Assembly (NCBI GenBank): GCA_014799665.1
Contig: JAAVHP010000004.1
Span: 186,001-250,000 of the forward strand
Direction of reading: 5' to 3'
From: Clostridiales bacterium
Lineage (GTDB): Bacteria > Bacillota > Clostridia > Christensenellales > Pumilibacteraceae
Length of the DNA: 64,000 bases
The notes below the pieces were generated by a model, which saw nothing but the letters and a program-made list of their open reading frames with translations, was not told the origin of the DNA and ran no database searches. Positions 1-7,302 of this stretch are shown here, one piece after another (position 1 is the first letter of the stretch; every line of letters starts with the position of its first letter). Both the position numbers and the translations under genes were made by a program.

Positions 1-176
1 AAGTATTAAAACAAACGGGTATTGTCCTTTTGGTCACTATCGCGTTCTTGCTTGTCATGATGGCGTTCGACGCGATATTCGGCTTGCTGTGGGAATTCCT
101 TATCAGCGGGCTCAGCGACGAAGCGGTCACGACCGCGCTTAGTCTTACCACGCACGGGTTAGGAGGGCTTCTATGA
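1..176 (+). CDS. secE: Preprotein translocase subunit SecE, C-terminal part
   Basis: Partial gene running in from the left edge; the visible frame gives about 57 residues and ends in a TGA at 174-176. It holds one hydrophobic segment (GIVLLVTIAFLLVMMAFDAI) followed by a short tail, as in the single-helix SecE of Firmicutes, which clamps SecY in the Sec translocon. Identification rests mainly on position: its stop codon overlaps the nusG start in an ATGA, and secE-nusG-rplK-rplA is the classic bacterial order. The N-terminus lies outside the window. Confidence 0.85.
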   Translation, partial: VLKQTGIVLLVTIAFLLVMMAFDAIFGLLWEFLISGLSDEAVTTALSLTTHGLGGLL

Positions 177-709
177 CGGATCAAGAGCTTCCCCAAGCGC
201 AGTGGTTTATACTTCATACCTATTCGGGCTATGAGAACCTCGTTAAGGTCAACCTCGAAACTGCGTTCCAAAAGAACAATATCGAGGATCGGCTTATCGA
301 CGTTCGTATTCCTATGGAAGATATCGTCGAGGAGAAGAACGGCAAGCGCAAAATAGTGCACCGCAGAATGTTCCCCTCGTACGTTCTTGTTAAAATGATA
401 TATACGCGCGATATGTGGCACCTTATCACGGGCACGCGCGGCGTAACGGGCTTTGTCGGGCCGCAGGGTAAACCCACTCCGCTCACCGACGACGAGATCC
501 GCCGTATGCAGCTCGAAAAGGTCACCGTCAAGACCGACTTCGCGGTCGGCGACACTATCCGCGTTGTGAACGGTCCGCTCACCGATATGACGGGCGAGAT
601 CAAGAGCATAAACACCACTACCGGTAAGTGCTCGGTCGATATCAATATCTTCGGGCGTTTGACGCCGGCGGAGTTGGATACGTACCAGATCGAGAAGATC
701 GAATTGTAA
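173..709 (+). CDS. nusG: Transcription termination/antitermination protein NusG
   Basis: Full-length 178-residue NusG. The NGN domain covers about residues 8-115 (starting WFILHTYSGYENLVK, with the FPSYVLVKM and TGVVGF-like TRGVTGFVG motifs) and the KOW domain about 125-178 (VGDTIRVVNGPLTDMTGEI). It binds RNA polymerase and modulates pausing, termination and transcription-translation coupling. It starts at the ATG that overlaps the secE stop, with AGGAGGG eight bases upstream, so the two are translationally coupled. Nothing is missing or unusual. Confidence 0.97.
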   Translation: MTDQELPQAQWFILHTYSGYENLVKVNLETAFQKNNIEDRLIDVRIPMEDIVEEKNGKRKIVHRRMFPSYVLVKMIYTRDMWHLITGTRGVTGFVGPQGKPTPLTDDEIRRMQLEKVTVKTDFAVGDTIRVVNGPLTDMTGEIKSINTTTGKCSVDINIFGRLTPAELDTYQIEKIEL

Positions 710-735
710 ATTTTCCGTATCCATCGCGCAATAGT

Positions 736-823
736 GCGTCAGCCGTCGCGCCGCCCTCGGTCATGTACTTCGGTGTACACTCCCGTCGGTCGGCACTCGG
801 ACTTCCTTCTCTTGCACGCGCCT
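736..823 (+). repeat. Intergenic hairpin repeat, copy A
   Basis: About 88 bases between nusG and rplK that recur, nearly unchanged, between rplJ and rplL (2934-3023). The copies share GCGTCAGCCGTCGCG at the start and a small hairpin: TGTAC (764-768) pairs with GTACA (775-779) around a TTCGGT loop. An ORF can be drawn through it, but it is G+C-rich repeat sequence with no start signal, so I do not call it coding. Function unknown. Confidence 0.75.
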
Positions 824-891
824 ACGAAAAATTAACGCAACTCTGTTAAACCGTTCACTTATTCACTATTACTTATTACTTCGTTATAGTC

Positions 892-919
892 CGGGAGAGG
901 AAACACCTCGTCAGTACCG
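892..919 (+). promoter_or_regulatory. Candidate r-protein leader upstream of rplK
   Basis: A small hairpin 37 bases before rplK: GAGG (897-900) pairs with CCTC (906-909), closed below by CGG (892-894) and CCG (917-919), with an asymmetric AGTA-containing internal loop. Many Firmicutes carry a similar GGGAGG...GTAxxACC leader before rplK-rplA, thought to mimic the 23S rRNA site bound by L1 or L11. The match is by shape and position only. Confidence 0.45.
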
Positions 920-955
920 CGATTGTAAATAAATTTTTACAAGGAGAAAGCAAAC

Positions 956-1381
956 ATGGCAAAAAAGCTTCAAGCAGTCGTTAAACTGCAACTGCCTGCC
1001 GGTAAAGCGACCCCCGGTCCGCCCGTCGGTTCGAGTCTCGGCCCGCACGGTATCAATATCGCAGGCTTCGTCAAGGAATTCAACGAGCGCACTCGCGACA
1101 AAGAGGGACTTATCATCCCTGCGGTGCTTAGTATCTATTCCGACCGTTCGTTCACCTTCATTCTCAAAAGCCCGCCCGCAGCGGTGCTTATCAAGAAGGC
1201 GGCGGGTATCGAGTCGGCTTCGGCTAAGCCCAACCGCGACAAGGTCGCCAAGATAACCAAGGCTCAGGTCGAGGAGATCGCCAAACTCAAAATGGCGGAC
1301 CTCAACGCAGGCTCGCTGGAAACTGCTATGTCCATGGTCATGGGCACTGCGCGTTCCATGGGCGTTACGGTGGAGGGCTAA
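956..1381 (+). CDS. rplK: 50S ribosomal protein L11
   Basis: A 141-residue L11, the normal length. The N-terminal domain has the hallmark PGPPVGSSLGPHGINI segment (about residues 21-36), and the C-terminal RNA-binding domain follows (KAAGIESASAKPNRDKVAKIT onward). L11 binds the GTPase-associated centre of 23S rRNA and contacts elongation factors and RelA. Ribosome binding site AAGGAG seven bases before the ATG. Three bases separate it from rplA, with which it forms a bicistronic unit. Confidence 0.98.
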   Translation: MAKKLQAVVKLQLPAGKATPGPPVGSSLGPHGINIAGFVKEFNERTRDKEGLIIPAVLSIYSDRSFTFILKSPPAAVLIKKAAGIESASAKPNRDKVAKITKAQVEEIAKLKMADLNAGSLETAMSMVMGTARSMGVTVEG

Positions 1382-1384
1382 ACT

Positions 1385-2071
1385 ATGAAACACGGAAAGA
1401 GATATACAGCCGCCATCAGCGCCATAGAGAAAGGCAAGATTTACGACACCAACGAAGCGTTCAACAAGATCGGCGAGATAGCCACGGCTAAGTTCGACGA
1501 AACGATCGAAGTACACGTAAAGCTCGGCGTCGACCCCCGTCAGGCAGACCAACAGGTCCGCGGCACCGTAGTATTGCCGCACGGCACGGGTAAGAGCGTT
1601 CGCGTGCTCGTCATCGCCAAGGGCGATAAAGCGGACATTGCGCAGAAAGCAGGCGCGGACATAGTCGGCGCGGAAGAAATTATCGCGAAGATCCAGAACG
1701 AGAACTATCTCGACTTCGACGTAGTCATCACTTCGCCGGACATGATGGGTCAGCTTGGACGCGTAGCGCGTATCCTTGGTCCCCGCGGTCTCATGCCCAG
1801 CCCCAAATCGGGCACTATCACGCAGGACATCGCCAAAGCCATTGCCGACACCAAGGCAGGTAAGGTCGAGTACCGCGTAGACAAGACCTCGATCGTGCAC
1901 TGCATCATCGGCAAAAAGTCGTTTGGTGCGGATAAGCTCAAAGAGAACTTCGAAACGCTTATCGACGCTATCGTCAAAGCTAAGCCCGCCGCGGCTAAGG
2001 GCACGTACCTTAAAAGCGTGTACGTAGCTCCCGCCATGGGCCCCGGCTTGAAAGTAGCCGTAAAGCTGTAA
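1385..2071 (+). CDS. rplA: 50S ribosomal protein L1
   Basis: A 228-residue L1 of normal length, with the expected LGVDPRQADQQVRGTVVLPHGTGK segment near residues 48-70 (first domain) and MGQLGRVARILGPRGLMPSPK near 120-140. L1 builds the mobile L1 stalk at the ribosomal exit site and is usually the autoregulator of the rplK-rplA mRNA. The start follows rplK by three bases. Downstream lies the L10 leader with its own attenuator. Confidence 0.98.
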   Translation: MKHGKRYTAAISAIEKGKIYDTNEAFNKIGEIATAKFDETIEVHVKLGVDPRQADQQVRGTVVLPHGTGKSVRVLVIAKGDKADIAQKAGADIVGAEEIIAKIQNENYLDFDVVITSPDMMGQLGRVARILGPRGLMPSPKSGTITQDIAKAIADTKAGKVEYRVDKTSIVHCIIGKKSFGADKLKENFETLIDAIVKAKPAAAKGTYLKSVYVAPAMGPGLKVAVKL

Positions 2072-2089
2072 TACTACAACAACTAGTTA

Positions 2090-2204
2090 AATAACAAGCC
2101 GACTAAACGGCTTGCCTAAGACAACAAGCGGAAACTCAAATGACCTTTATGGTCGGCTTGTCGAGGCGAAACAAAACCAAGCGCATATTTTATGCTGTGT
2201 TTTT
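2090..2204 (+). ncRNA. Ribosomal protein L10 leader
   Basis: The 5' leader of rplJ-rplL. It carries the Firmicutes L10-leader signature GCCTAAGACAACAAGC (about 2113-2128), and downstream GGCTTGTCGAGGC (about 2154-2166), in which GCTTGT can pair back to ACAAGC. This is the kink-turn structure bound by the L10(L12)4 complex. It is followed directly by an intrinsic terminator at 2205-2238, so binding can decide between attenuation and readthrough into rplJ. The match to the family is clear by eye; the exact boundaries are approximate. Confidence 0.85.
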
Positions 2205-2238
2205 GCGACGTCTTGACAAAAAGGCGTCGCTTTTGTTT
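2205..2238 (+). terminator. Attenuator terminator of the L10 leader
   Basis: A ten-base-pair stem (GCGACGTCTT, 2205-2214, with AAGGCGTCGC, 2221-2230, one T-G wobble) around a six-base loop, followed by TTTTGTTTT. A textbook Rho-independent terminator placed between the L10 leader and rplJ. Confidence 0.9.
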
Positions 2239-2395
2239 TAGAACTCGTTAGCGCATTCATCGCGTGATACGGGCTACGCTTGGCTCGGCGGCTTGGTCAT
2301 GTACGCGAAGTAAATTCCCGTCGCCGCATTACCAACTGTCGCCCGTCTGACGCGCGACTGCGCCACTGAGATAGGGTAATAATCCTAATAATCTC
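2239..2395 (+). repeat. Leader remainder with a degenerate copy of the intergenic repeat
   Basis: Between the attenuator and rplJ. Positions 2287-2327 resemble the hairpin core of the repeats at 736-823 and 2934-3023: GGTCATGTAC, a GCGAA loop, GTAAATTCCCGTCG. The rest shows no recognisable gene or signal. Confidence 0.4.
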
Positions 2396-2415
2396 TAATC
2401 TTTAAGGAGGTAAAT

Positions 2416-2910
2416 ATGTCGGAACATAATATAGACCAGCGCAAAGCGTACGTTGCGGACGTCGTCGGCAAGATCGAGGAAAGCTCGTCGGTCGTTATCG
2501 TCGATTACCGCGGCATCAATGTAGCGCAGGACACCGCCATGCGTAAGGCGCTCCGCGAAGCAGGCGTTGAGTATCGCGTAATAAAGAACAGCGCGCTTTC
2601 CCGCGCGTTCGAGCAAACGGGCAACACCGGCTACGACGAATATTTCAACGGCCCTACCGCCGCGGCGTTCGGACCGAAGGACGATCCCATCGCGCCGTGC
2701 CGCATACTCGCCGAGTACTCGGGCAAAACGCCCCTTACCATTAAGTGCGGCGTAGTAGAAGGCAAAAAGTTCGACGAGAACGGCGTCAAATCGCTTGCCG
2801 CCATTCCCGAAAAGCCCGTGCTTCTTGCTCAGCTCCTCGGACTTCTCACCAGCCCTATGCGTTCGTTGGCTATTGCTATCAGCGAAGTCGCGAAAAAGCA
2901 GTCCGCGTAA
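2416..2910 (+). CDS. rplJ: 50S ribosomal protein L10
   Basis: A 164-residue L10, typical length. The N-terminal rRNA-binding part contains VVIVDYRGINVAQDTAMRKALR and the YRVIKNSALSRAFE segment (about residues 25-60); the C-terminal helix (about 140-160) that anchors L7/L12 dimers is present. L10 is the stalk base and, with L12, the feedback repressor acting on the leader just upstream. Start chosen at the ATG preceded by AAGGAGGT at 2403-2410. Confidence 0.97.
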   Translation: MSEHNIDQRKAYVADVVGKIEESSSVVIVDYRGINVAQDTAMRKALREAGVEYRVIKNSALSRAFEQTGNTGYDEYFNGPTAAAFGPKDDPIAPCRILAEYSGKTPLTIKCGVVEGKKFDENGVKSLAAIPEKPVLLAQLLGLLTSPMRSLAIAISEVAKKQSA

Positions 2911-2933
2911 TTGCTTATGCATCGGCATATACG

Positions 2934-3023
2934 GCGTCAGCCGTCGCGCCGCCCTCGGTCATTTACCTCGGTGTAAACTCCCGTCGGTCGGCGCTCGGAC
3001 TTCCTTGCCTATGCCGCGCCTAA
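2934..3023 (+). repeat. Intergenic hairpin repeat, copy B
   Basis: Second close copy of the element at 736-823, now between rplJ and rplL. The hairpin is kept with a compensatory change: TTTAC (2962-2966) pairs with GTAAA (2973-2977), where copy A has TGTAC and GTACA. The flanks (GCGTCAGCCGTCGCG, CTCCCGTCGGTCGG, CTCGGACTTCCTT) are conserved too. It lies inside a highly expressed operon, so it is probably transcribed. Function unknown. Confidence 0.8.
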
Positions 3024-3076
3024 ACAATTCCGCACACTACAAAAAATCTTTAACAAAAAATTCAAAGTTTTCTTTG

Positions 3077-3102
3077 CTTCTTTCTTTCGAAAAAGAAAGA
3101 AG
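3077..3102 (+). other. Perfect A/T-rich hairpin before rplL
   Basis: An 11-bp perfect stem (CTTCTTTCTTT with AAAGAAAGAAG) around CGAA, about 47 bases before rplL. Only A-rich sequence follows on the + strand, so it does not look like a normal terminator. It may be an mRNA processing or stabilising hairpin between rplJ and rplL. Confidence 0.4.
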
Positions 3103-3148
3103 ATAAAAAAAAGGGTAATGCCTACCCAATCAATAAGGAGATAAAATC

Positions 3149-3523
3149 ATGGCAGATTTGGATAAGATGATCGAAGAGATCGAAAAGATGACCGTCCTCG
3201 AACTTAACGACCTTGTTAAGAAGATCGAGGAGAAGTTCGGCGTATCGGCAGCCGCTATGGCTGTTGCGGCTCCCGCGGCAGGCGGCGCAGCTGCTCCCGC
3301 AGCCGAAGAGCAAACCGAGTTCACCGTCGTCCTTAAAGAGGTCGGCCCGAACAAGATCCCCGTTATCAAGGTTGTTCGTGAAATCACGTCGCTCGGCCTT
3401 GGCGAAGCGAAGGCGCTCGTCGACGGCGCGCCTTCGACCGTTAAAGAGAACGTTTCTAAGGCAGAAGCTGAAGATATGAAGAAGAAGTTCACCGAAGTCG
3501 GCGCTACCGTCGAACTTAAGTAA
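3149..3523 (+). CDS. rplL: 50S ribosomal protein L7/L12
   Basis: 124 residues, the normal size. N-terminal dimerisation helices (about 1-30, LNDLVKKIEEKFGVSA), an Ala/Gly/Pro-rich hinge (about 34-52), and the C-terminal domain (about 54-124) with EFTVVLKEVGPNKIPVIKVV and GLGEAKALVDGAP, which recruits translation factors. Ribosome binding site AAGGAG. It is the last gene of the cluster and is followed by a strong terminator. Confidence 0.98.
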   Translation: MADLDKMIEEIEKMTVLELNDLVKKIEEKFGVSAAAMAVAAPAAGGAAAPAAEEQTEFTVVLKEVGPNKIPVIKVVREITSLGLGEAKALVDGAPSTVKENVSKAEAEDMKKKFTEVGATVELK

Positions 3524-3550
3524 TTTCTTTAACACCGATAAATTCCAAAA

Positions 3551-3592
3551 CAAACAACCCCGTCACGCAAAAGCATGGCGGGGTTTGTTGTT
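3551..3592 (+). terminator. Terminator after rplL
   Basis: CAACCCCGTCACGC pairs with GCATGGCGGGGTTTGTTG around an AAAA loop (one mismatch in the stem), running into TTTGTTGTTG. It ends the r-protein cluster and also faces the convergent gene at 3600-4901. Confidence 0.85.
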
Positions 3593-3599
3593 GAGCGGT

Positions 3600-4901
3600 T
3601 TATAAATCAAGACTGTTCTCGTCGAGCAAGAAGTTTATCAGCCCGATCGTCATAATGCCGTTCTCATCGAGCCGAGGTCGAATATTATCCTTTACTACTA
3701 CTATTTTCTTGAACGAATCGTTTACCTTTAACAGCGGTCGGGTCTCTTGATGCAGCTTGTTCGCAGTGGGCAATTCAAACGCAGATTGAACATAATATTT
3801 CTTATTGCCTTTGTTAGCCACAAAATCTATTTCAAGCAACTTTCGCTTGTGCGTTCCGTCAACGGTTTCATGCGATTCCACGATCCCGACGTCGACCGAA
3901 TACCCGCGAACTCGAAGCTCGTTGTAGATAACGTTTTCCATTATGTGGTTTTCTTCTATCTGTCTAAAACTCAACCGCGCATTTCTCAACCCGACGTCTG
4001 AAATATAATATTTAAGCGGCGTGTCGAAATATTTTTTCCCTTTAACGTCGAACCGTTTAGCCTCGCTGAACAAAAACGCATCGGTGAGGTATAGCAGATA
4101 ATTCTTTGCCGTAACGCTGCTTATAGATTTTCCTTTAATACTTTTGAGCGTGTCGGATATTTTCTTGGGATTGGTGAGCGAGCCGATTGCCGAACATAAA
4201 AAATCTACCATAGATTCCAGCTCGTCTTTATATTCAACTTTGTTTCTCTCGACTATATCCGTAAGATAAACCGTTGACATAAGCGACTGTAAGTATTCGG
4301 CTTTTTGCTCGTCGGTCTTGCGTTCGAGCAGTGCGGGCATACCGCCGTAAATATGATATTCGTCCCAAGCCTCGTACTTGTCACCGCCGACTGCGGAATA
4401 GTATTCTCTAAACGATAGGGGATAAACTCGTACCTCGTCGCCGCGCCCGCGGAACTCGGTTATTACGTCAGACGATAAGAACTTTGAATTGCTCCCCGTA
4501 ACGTATACGTCTAAATTCTTCTTATATAAAAAACCGTTAAGCACCGATTCGAACGCACCCAGTTGTTGAACCTCGTCGAGTAGCAGATAATATTTCCCGT
4601 CATCGGTAATTCGCCCCTGTATATATTCCGTAAACTTATGCGGGTCTACCTTGTTGCCGCTCATTGCCAAATCAATCGGGTTTTCGTCGATAAGTTTAAG
4701 GTAGTCCTCTGAATCAAAAGCAAACTTGATTATATGATCATCGCTTACTCCAGATTGCGAAAGATACTCGCCGAACAAATCGAAAAGTAATACCGACTTT
4801 CCGCAACGTCGAATGCCGGTAACAACTTTAATCGAGCCGTTTCCCATTCTGTCTATTAAGCGATTAAGATAAATATCTCTTTTAATCATGTTAATACTCA
4901 C
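3600..4901 (-). CDS. AAA-family ATPase with DUF4143 domain
   Basis: 433 residues. The N-terminal AAA_14-type ATPase has a Walker A motif GIRRCGKS (about residues 28-35), a Walker B YYLLLDEVQ (about 104-112) and a sensor-like VTGSNSKF (about 134-141). The C-terminal DUF4143 region (about 200-370) resembles restriction-endonuclease-fold domains. Such proteins are very common in Bacteroidetes and Clostridia; their substrate is unknown, and suggestions include DNA or toxin-antitoxin roles. It stands alone, convergent to rplL. A perfect 14-bp palindrome (TTGAATTAATTCAA, 4912-4925) lies just upstream of the start. Confidence 0.85.
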   Translation of the reverse strand: MSINMIKRDIYLNRLIDRMGNGSIKVVTGIRRCGKSVLLFDLFGEYLSQSGVSDDHIIKFAFDSEDYLKLIDENPIDLAMSGNKVDPHKFTEYIQGRITDDGKYYLLLDEVQQLGAFESVLNGFLYKKNLDVYVTGSNSKFLSSDVITEFRGRGDEVRVYPLSFREYYSAVGGDKYEAWDEYHIYGGMPALLERKTDEQKAEYLQSLMSTVYLTDIVERNKVEYKDELESMVDFLCSAIGSLTNPKKISDTLKSIKGKSISSVTAKNYLLYLTDAFLFSEAKRFDVKGKKYFDTPLKYYISDVGLRNARLSFRQIEENHIMENVIYNELRVRGYSVDVGIVESHETVDGTHKRKLLEIDFVANKGNKKYYVQSAFELPTANKLHQETRPLLKVNDSFKKIVVVKDNIRPRLDENGIMTIGLINFLLDENSLDL

Positions 4902-4911
4902 TTTAAATTTC

Positions 4912-4925
4912 TTGAATTAATTCAA
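4912..4925. promoter_or_regulatory. Palindrome upstream of the AAA ATPase gene
   Basis: TTGAATTAATTCAA is a perfect 14-bp palindrome 11 bases before the ATPase start, flanked by CTTTAAA motifs at several points (about 4901, 4935, 4991). It may be an operator; no partner regulator can be named. Confidence 0.35.
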
Positions 4926-5027
4926 CTTTTTTAAAGTCAAATTAATTATACATGATTAAAAAGGAAATGTCAAAGGGTTTTATAAAATTCACTTTAAAAA
5001 AGCGGTTACACGACCGCATTTTTAAAG

Positions 5028-5378
5028 TTATCTATTAGTTAGTCCGTCGATATAGCCGTTTAATAATATCTTTTGTTCGTTGGATAATGTTCTGTATTTG
5101 TTAAGAAACTCACGCTCGTCGGCGGTCAAGATTTCGGTCATATTCCGCGACTGTTCGTCGTACAGCTTATTCCCGTATTCGTCCGTGCGTCCAACGATAA
5201 AATCGATAGGGCAACCGAAGAAATCGGCATAAGCAATCAAACTCAAAATATGCGGTGCGCGCTGACCGTTTTCGTAGCACGCAATAGTCGTTTGAGCGAT
5301 ATTGATTTGCTCGCTCAATTCGTTTTGCGTTAGCCCTTTATCAAGCCGTAATGCTTTTAAAACATTCCCTATATCCAT
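5028..5378 (-). CDS. XRE-family HTH transcriptional regulator
   Basis: 116 residues. A Cro/C1-type helix-turn-helix occupies about residues 5-60 (LKALRLDKGLTQNELSEQI, then IAQTTIACYENGQRAP), followed by the FFGCPIDFIVGR segment typical of Firmicutes XRE proteins and a short acidic helical tail. It is transcribed divergently from the Spo0A_C-like gene at 5623. A 16-bp inverted repeat (5392-5407) and overlapping promoters lie between them, so it probably controls itself and its neighbour (inference). Confidence 0.9.
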   Translation of the reverse strand: MDIGNVLKALRLDKGLTQNELSEQINIAQTTIACYENGQRAPHILSLIAYADFFGCPIDFIVGRTDEYGNKLYDEQSRNMTEILTADEREFLNKYRTLSNEQKILLNGYIDGLTNR

Positions 5379-5391
5379 TATGTAATTAGTT

Positions 5392-5407
5392 TATCACAAA
5401 CGTGATA
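5392..5407. promoter_or_regulatory. Inverted repeat, candidate operator of the XRE regulator
   Basis: TATCACAAACGTGATA: perfect 6-bp arms, 4-bp centre. It lies 14 bases upstream of the XRE start and overlaps a minus-strand TTGTCA-17-GTGATA promoter; it also ends seven bases before the -35 of the plus-strand promoter at 5414. That is suitable for control in both directions. Confidence 0.5.
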
Positions 5408-5413
5408 TTTTAC

Positions 5414-5442
5414 TTGACAAAAATGCGAACGCGGTGTATACT
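5414..5442 (+). promoter_or_regulatory. Sigma-A type promoter for the Spo0A_C-like gene
   Basis: TTGACA (5414-5419), exactly 17 bp, TATACT (5437-5442). The start point should fall near 5449, giving a leader of about 175 bases before the ATG at 5623. GCGAACGC occurs as a direct repeat around the -10, and GGTGTAT/ACATACC around it is a near-palindrome. Confidence 0.75.
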
Positions 5443-5475
5443 GTCAACATACCGCGAACGCAATAATTTTGCCGC

Positions 5476-5581
5476 GATATGTCAAATGCAATTTTAATAA
5501 ATTGCATTAATTTACGATATGTTATATTTACCGACATTTTTCCACAAAAAGGAATAAAAATGCTCGGTTTTTTGACATATC
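5476..5581 (+). ncRNA. Structured 5' leader of the Spo0A_C-like gene
   Basis: GATATGTCAAA (5476-5486) is a perfect inverted match to TTTGACATATC (5571-5581), and directly inside it AATGCAATTT (5485-5494) pairs with AAATTGCATT (5499-5508). The predicted transcript can therefore fold into a long outer stem enclosing a tight hairpin, ending about 40 bases before the start codon. The symmetry could instead mark protein-binding DNA sites. Confidence 0.45.
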
Positions 5582-5622
5582 CAAAAGTTGATTAATCGCC
5601 GTAAAACCGTTAAAATTATAGT

Positions 5623-6012
5623 ATGGCTACAAACTATATTAACGGTGAATATATAGAAGCGTTACGTGACAGCTCGTTTCGGCTTACAGCCGAGCGGCTC
5701 GTTATGAATATCGGTGTGCGGGCGTATTTAAAAGGTTTTAATTGCATTGCGGACGCGGTCATCTTATATGGAACTGAGTTGTGTTCGCGGTTTTGCGATA
5801 TTTACGACGTGATAGCCGAGTACCGTAGCGTTAGCCATAAATCGGTCATGCGCGAGATCGCGTATGCGTTGTCGTCTGAGGCTGAGGAAATAGCCAAAAA
5901 TTTATCGGCAATGACGGGCGCGAACATTACTAAGCTGGAAGTCCACAGCGGACTCGTTATCGCGTATCTCGGCAAGTTGTTCCGCGCACCCGAAGCCGCA
6001 GTGTACGGTTGA
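5623..6012 (+). CDS. Stand-alone Spo0A C-terminal-domain-like protein
   Basis: 129 residues, no receiver domain. Residues about 23-120 resemble the DNA-binding domain of the sporulation regulator Spo0A: LVMNIGVRAYLKGFNCIADAVIL corresponds to its first conserved block (IGVPAHIKGY-type), then YDVIAEYRSVSHKSVMREIAYAL corresponds to the recognition-helix block, and a closing FRAPEAAV. The family normally couples this domain to a phosphorylated receiver; here only the DNA-binding half exists. No clear ribosome binding site precedes the ATG. It is divergent from an XRE regulator and has a long structured leader. Function inferred: DNA-binding regulator; target unknown. Confidence 0.7.
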   Translation: MATNYINGEYIEALRDSSFRLTAERLVMNIGVRAYLKGFNCIADAVILYGTELCSRFCDIYDVIAEYRSVSHKSVMREIAYALSSEAEEIAKNLSAMTGANITKLEVHSGLVIAYLGKLFRAPEAAVYG

Positions 6013-6019
6013 GAAGCAA

Positions 6020-6052
6020 TTAAAAATTAAGCCTTCCACAAATGGGGAAGGC
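6020..6052 (-). terminator. Terminator for the 6094-7230 gene
   Basis: Read on the minus strand: GCCTTCC (6052-6046) pairs with GGAAGGC (6037-6031), followed by TTAATTTTTAATT. It ends transcription from the EEP-family gene and separates it from the convergent Spo0A_C-like gene. Confidence 0.7.
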
Positions 6053-6093
6053 GAAAGGTGATACGGCTAATTCACACTATTTACTTAATCTAC

Positions 6094-7230
6094 TTAATTA
6101 AGAGCAAAGGTCATTATTACGGGGTTATGGTCGCTGTATGCGTATTGAGTGTCGACGGTTTGTTCGTCGATTATTTTTATATTGTCCGATACTATAAAGC
6201 CGTCTATTACCGTGCAAAAGTTTACGCCCTCTGTATACGGAATATCCGCGCCGCGACAGGTAGATACTTCTTTGCTCGCGGCGATGGAATATCCGCTCGT
6301 AAGTTCTCTTTTGTGCAGTACCGAGCTTTTGACCCAGTCGGGAGTTTGCTGCTCGCTCTTAAAGTGCTTAAAAGCGAGCTCGTCCGTTTCGAACTCGTCG
6401 GCGATAAGGCAGTGGTTAAAGTCGCCGCCCGCGATCACGTAATTACCGTTGTCGCGTTCTTCTTTGAGTACGGCGTTGAGCATTTCCAGCTGTTTGGCGC
6501 GAATCGTGCCGCCCTCGTCGTAAGCCGACATATGCAGGTCGAACAATGTCAGTTTTTTGTCGCTGCCCTCGATGGGCAGGTAGTGGACGGCGAAGCAACG
6601 ATCGAGGTCGAACAGCTTGTCTATAAACGCGTCGGTGATAGGGAACGAGCGGCGCACCGCGCTGTCCATCTTGTAGCGCGAGAGGGTGACGAGCCCCGCG
6701 TCGATAGTGCCGATAGGATCGTTAAACGGGTAGTACAGCCTAGCCGTGTGGAAGTTCTGCGCATAGGTCGAGCCGTACTCGGCGAAAGCGTTCTGCGCGT
6801 TCGCGACCATGTCTATATTGTAGCTGCGGTCTGATGGTCTGTCCGCTTCCTGAAAAAAGTAAAAGTCCGCGTCGAGTTGTTTGGATACCGTCATTTGCCC
6901 CGTAACGTTCTTTTGCACGTCGGCTTTATTCATGCCCTTTGCGTACGTGCCGACGACTTCCGTGCCGTCGTTCATAACGCCCGTATCCATAAAGAAAGTG
7001 TATTCGGGCGAGTACGCGCCGAACCCGAGGTTGTACGAAACGACCGTGTATTCAACTTCGGTCCTAACGGCGCTTTCGCGGTTGTTCGTTATTTCGAGTT
7101 GCAGCTTATCGGGTATGCGGTAATATTGAAGCGCAACGTACGCCACGTATCCGATTATCAACAGAAGTGTTGCGGCGATCACCGAAAGTATGGCTATTGC
7201 GACAGCGCGCATAAACTTTTGTAAATTCAT
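6094..7230 (-). CDS. Membrane-anchored endonuclease/exonuclease/phosphatase-family protein
   Basis: 378 residues from the ATG at 7230, which has GGGGAC upstream; an ATG six codons earlier (7248) lacks a ribosome binding site. One N-terminal membrane helix (about residues 8-30) is followed by an extracellular EEP domain with the metal and catalytic motifs in order: VVSYNLGFG, FFQEAD, LHMSAYDEGG, GGDFNH and YSDHNPV. The family includes sphingomyelinases, nucleases and phosphatases; the substrate cannot be told here. Its promoter is a minus-strand TTGACT-17-TATTAT just upstream, divergent from the serine dehydratase gene. Confidence 0.88.
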   Translation of the reverse strand: MNLQKFMRAVAIAILSVIAATLLLIIGYVAYVALQYYRIPDKLQLEITNNRESAVRTEVEYTVVSYNLGFGAYSPEYTFFMDTGVMNDGTEVVGTYAKGMNKADVQKNVTGQMTVSKQLDADFYFFQEADRPSDRSYNIDMVANAQNAFAEYGSTYAQNFHTARLYYPFNDPIGTIDAGLVTLSRYKMDSAVRRSFPITDAFIDKLFDLDRCFAVHYLPIEGSDKKLTLFDLHMSAYDEGGTIRAKQLEMLNAVLKEERDNGNYVIAGGDFNHCLIADEFETDELAFKHFKSEQQTPDWVKSSVLHKRELTSGYSIAASKEVSTCRGADIPYTEGVNFCTVIDGFIVSDNIKIIDEQTVDTQYAYSDHNPVIMTFALN

Positions 7231-7266
7231 TTCGTCCCCGTTTTTCATGTATATTCTTTAATAGAT

Positions 7267-7295
7267 ATAATAAAATATATGCGGAATAAAGTCAA
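7267..7295 (-). promoter_or_regulatory. Promoter of the EEP-family gene
   Basis: Minus strand: TTGACT (7295-7290), 17 bp, TATTAT (7272-7267). Leader of about 30 bases to the ATG at 7230. Confidence 0.7.
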
Positions 7296-7302
7296 GCTAA
7301 TA

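Noticed and set aside
628..849. Open frame across the intergenic repeat after nusG
   Set aside because: Overlaps nusG and the G+C-rich repeat, no ribosome binding site; the related copy at 2934-3023 gives a different, unrelated reading.
911..1900. Long open frame antisense to rplK-rplA
   Set aside because: It is the mirror of two certain ribosomal protein genes and arises from their codon use; the same applies to the many long minus-strand frames opposite the mannan-locus genes.
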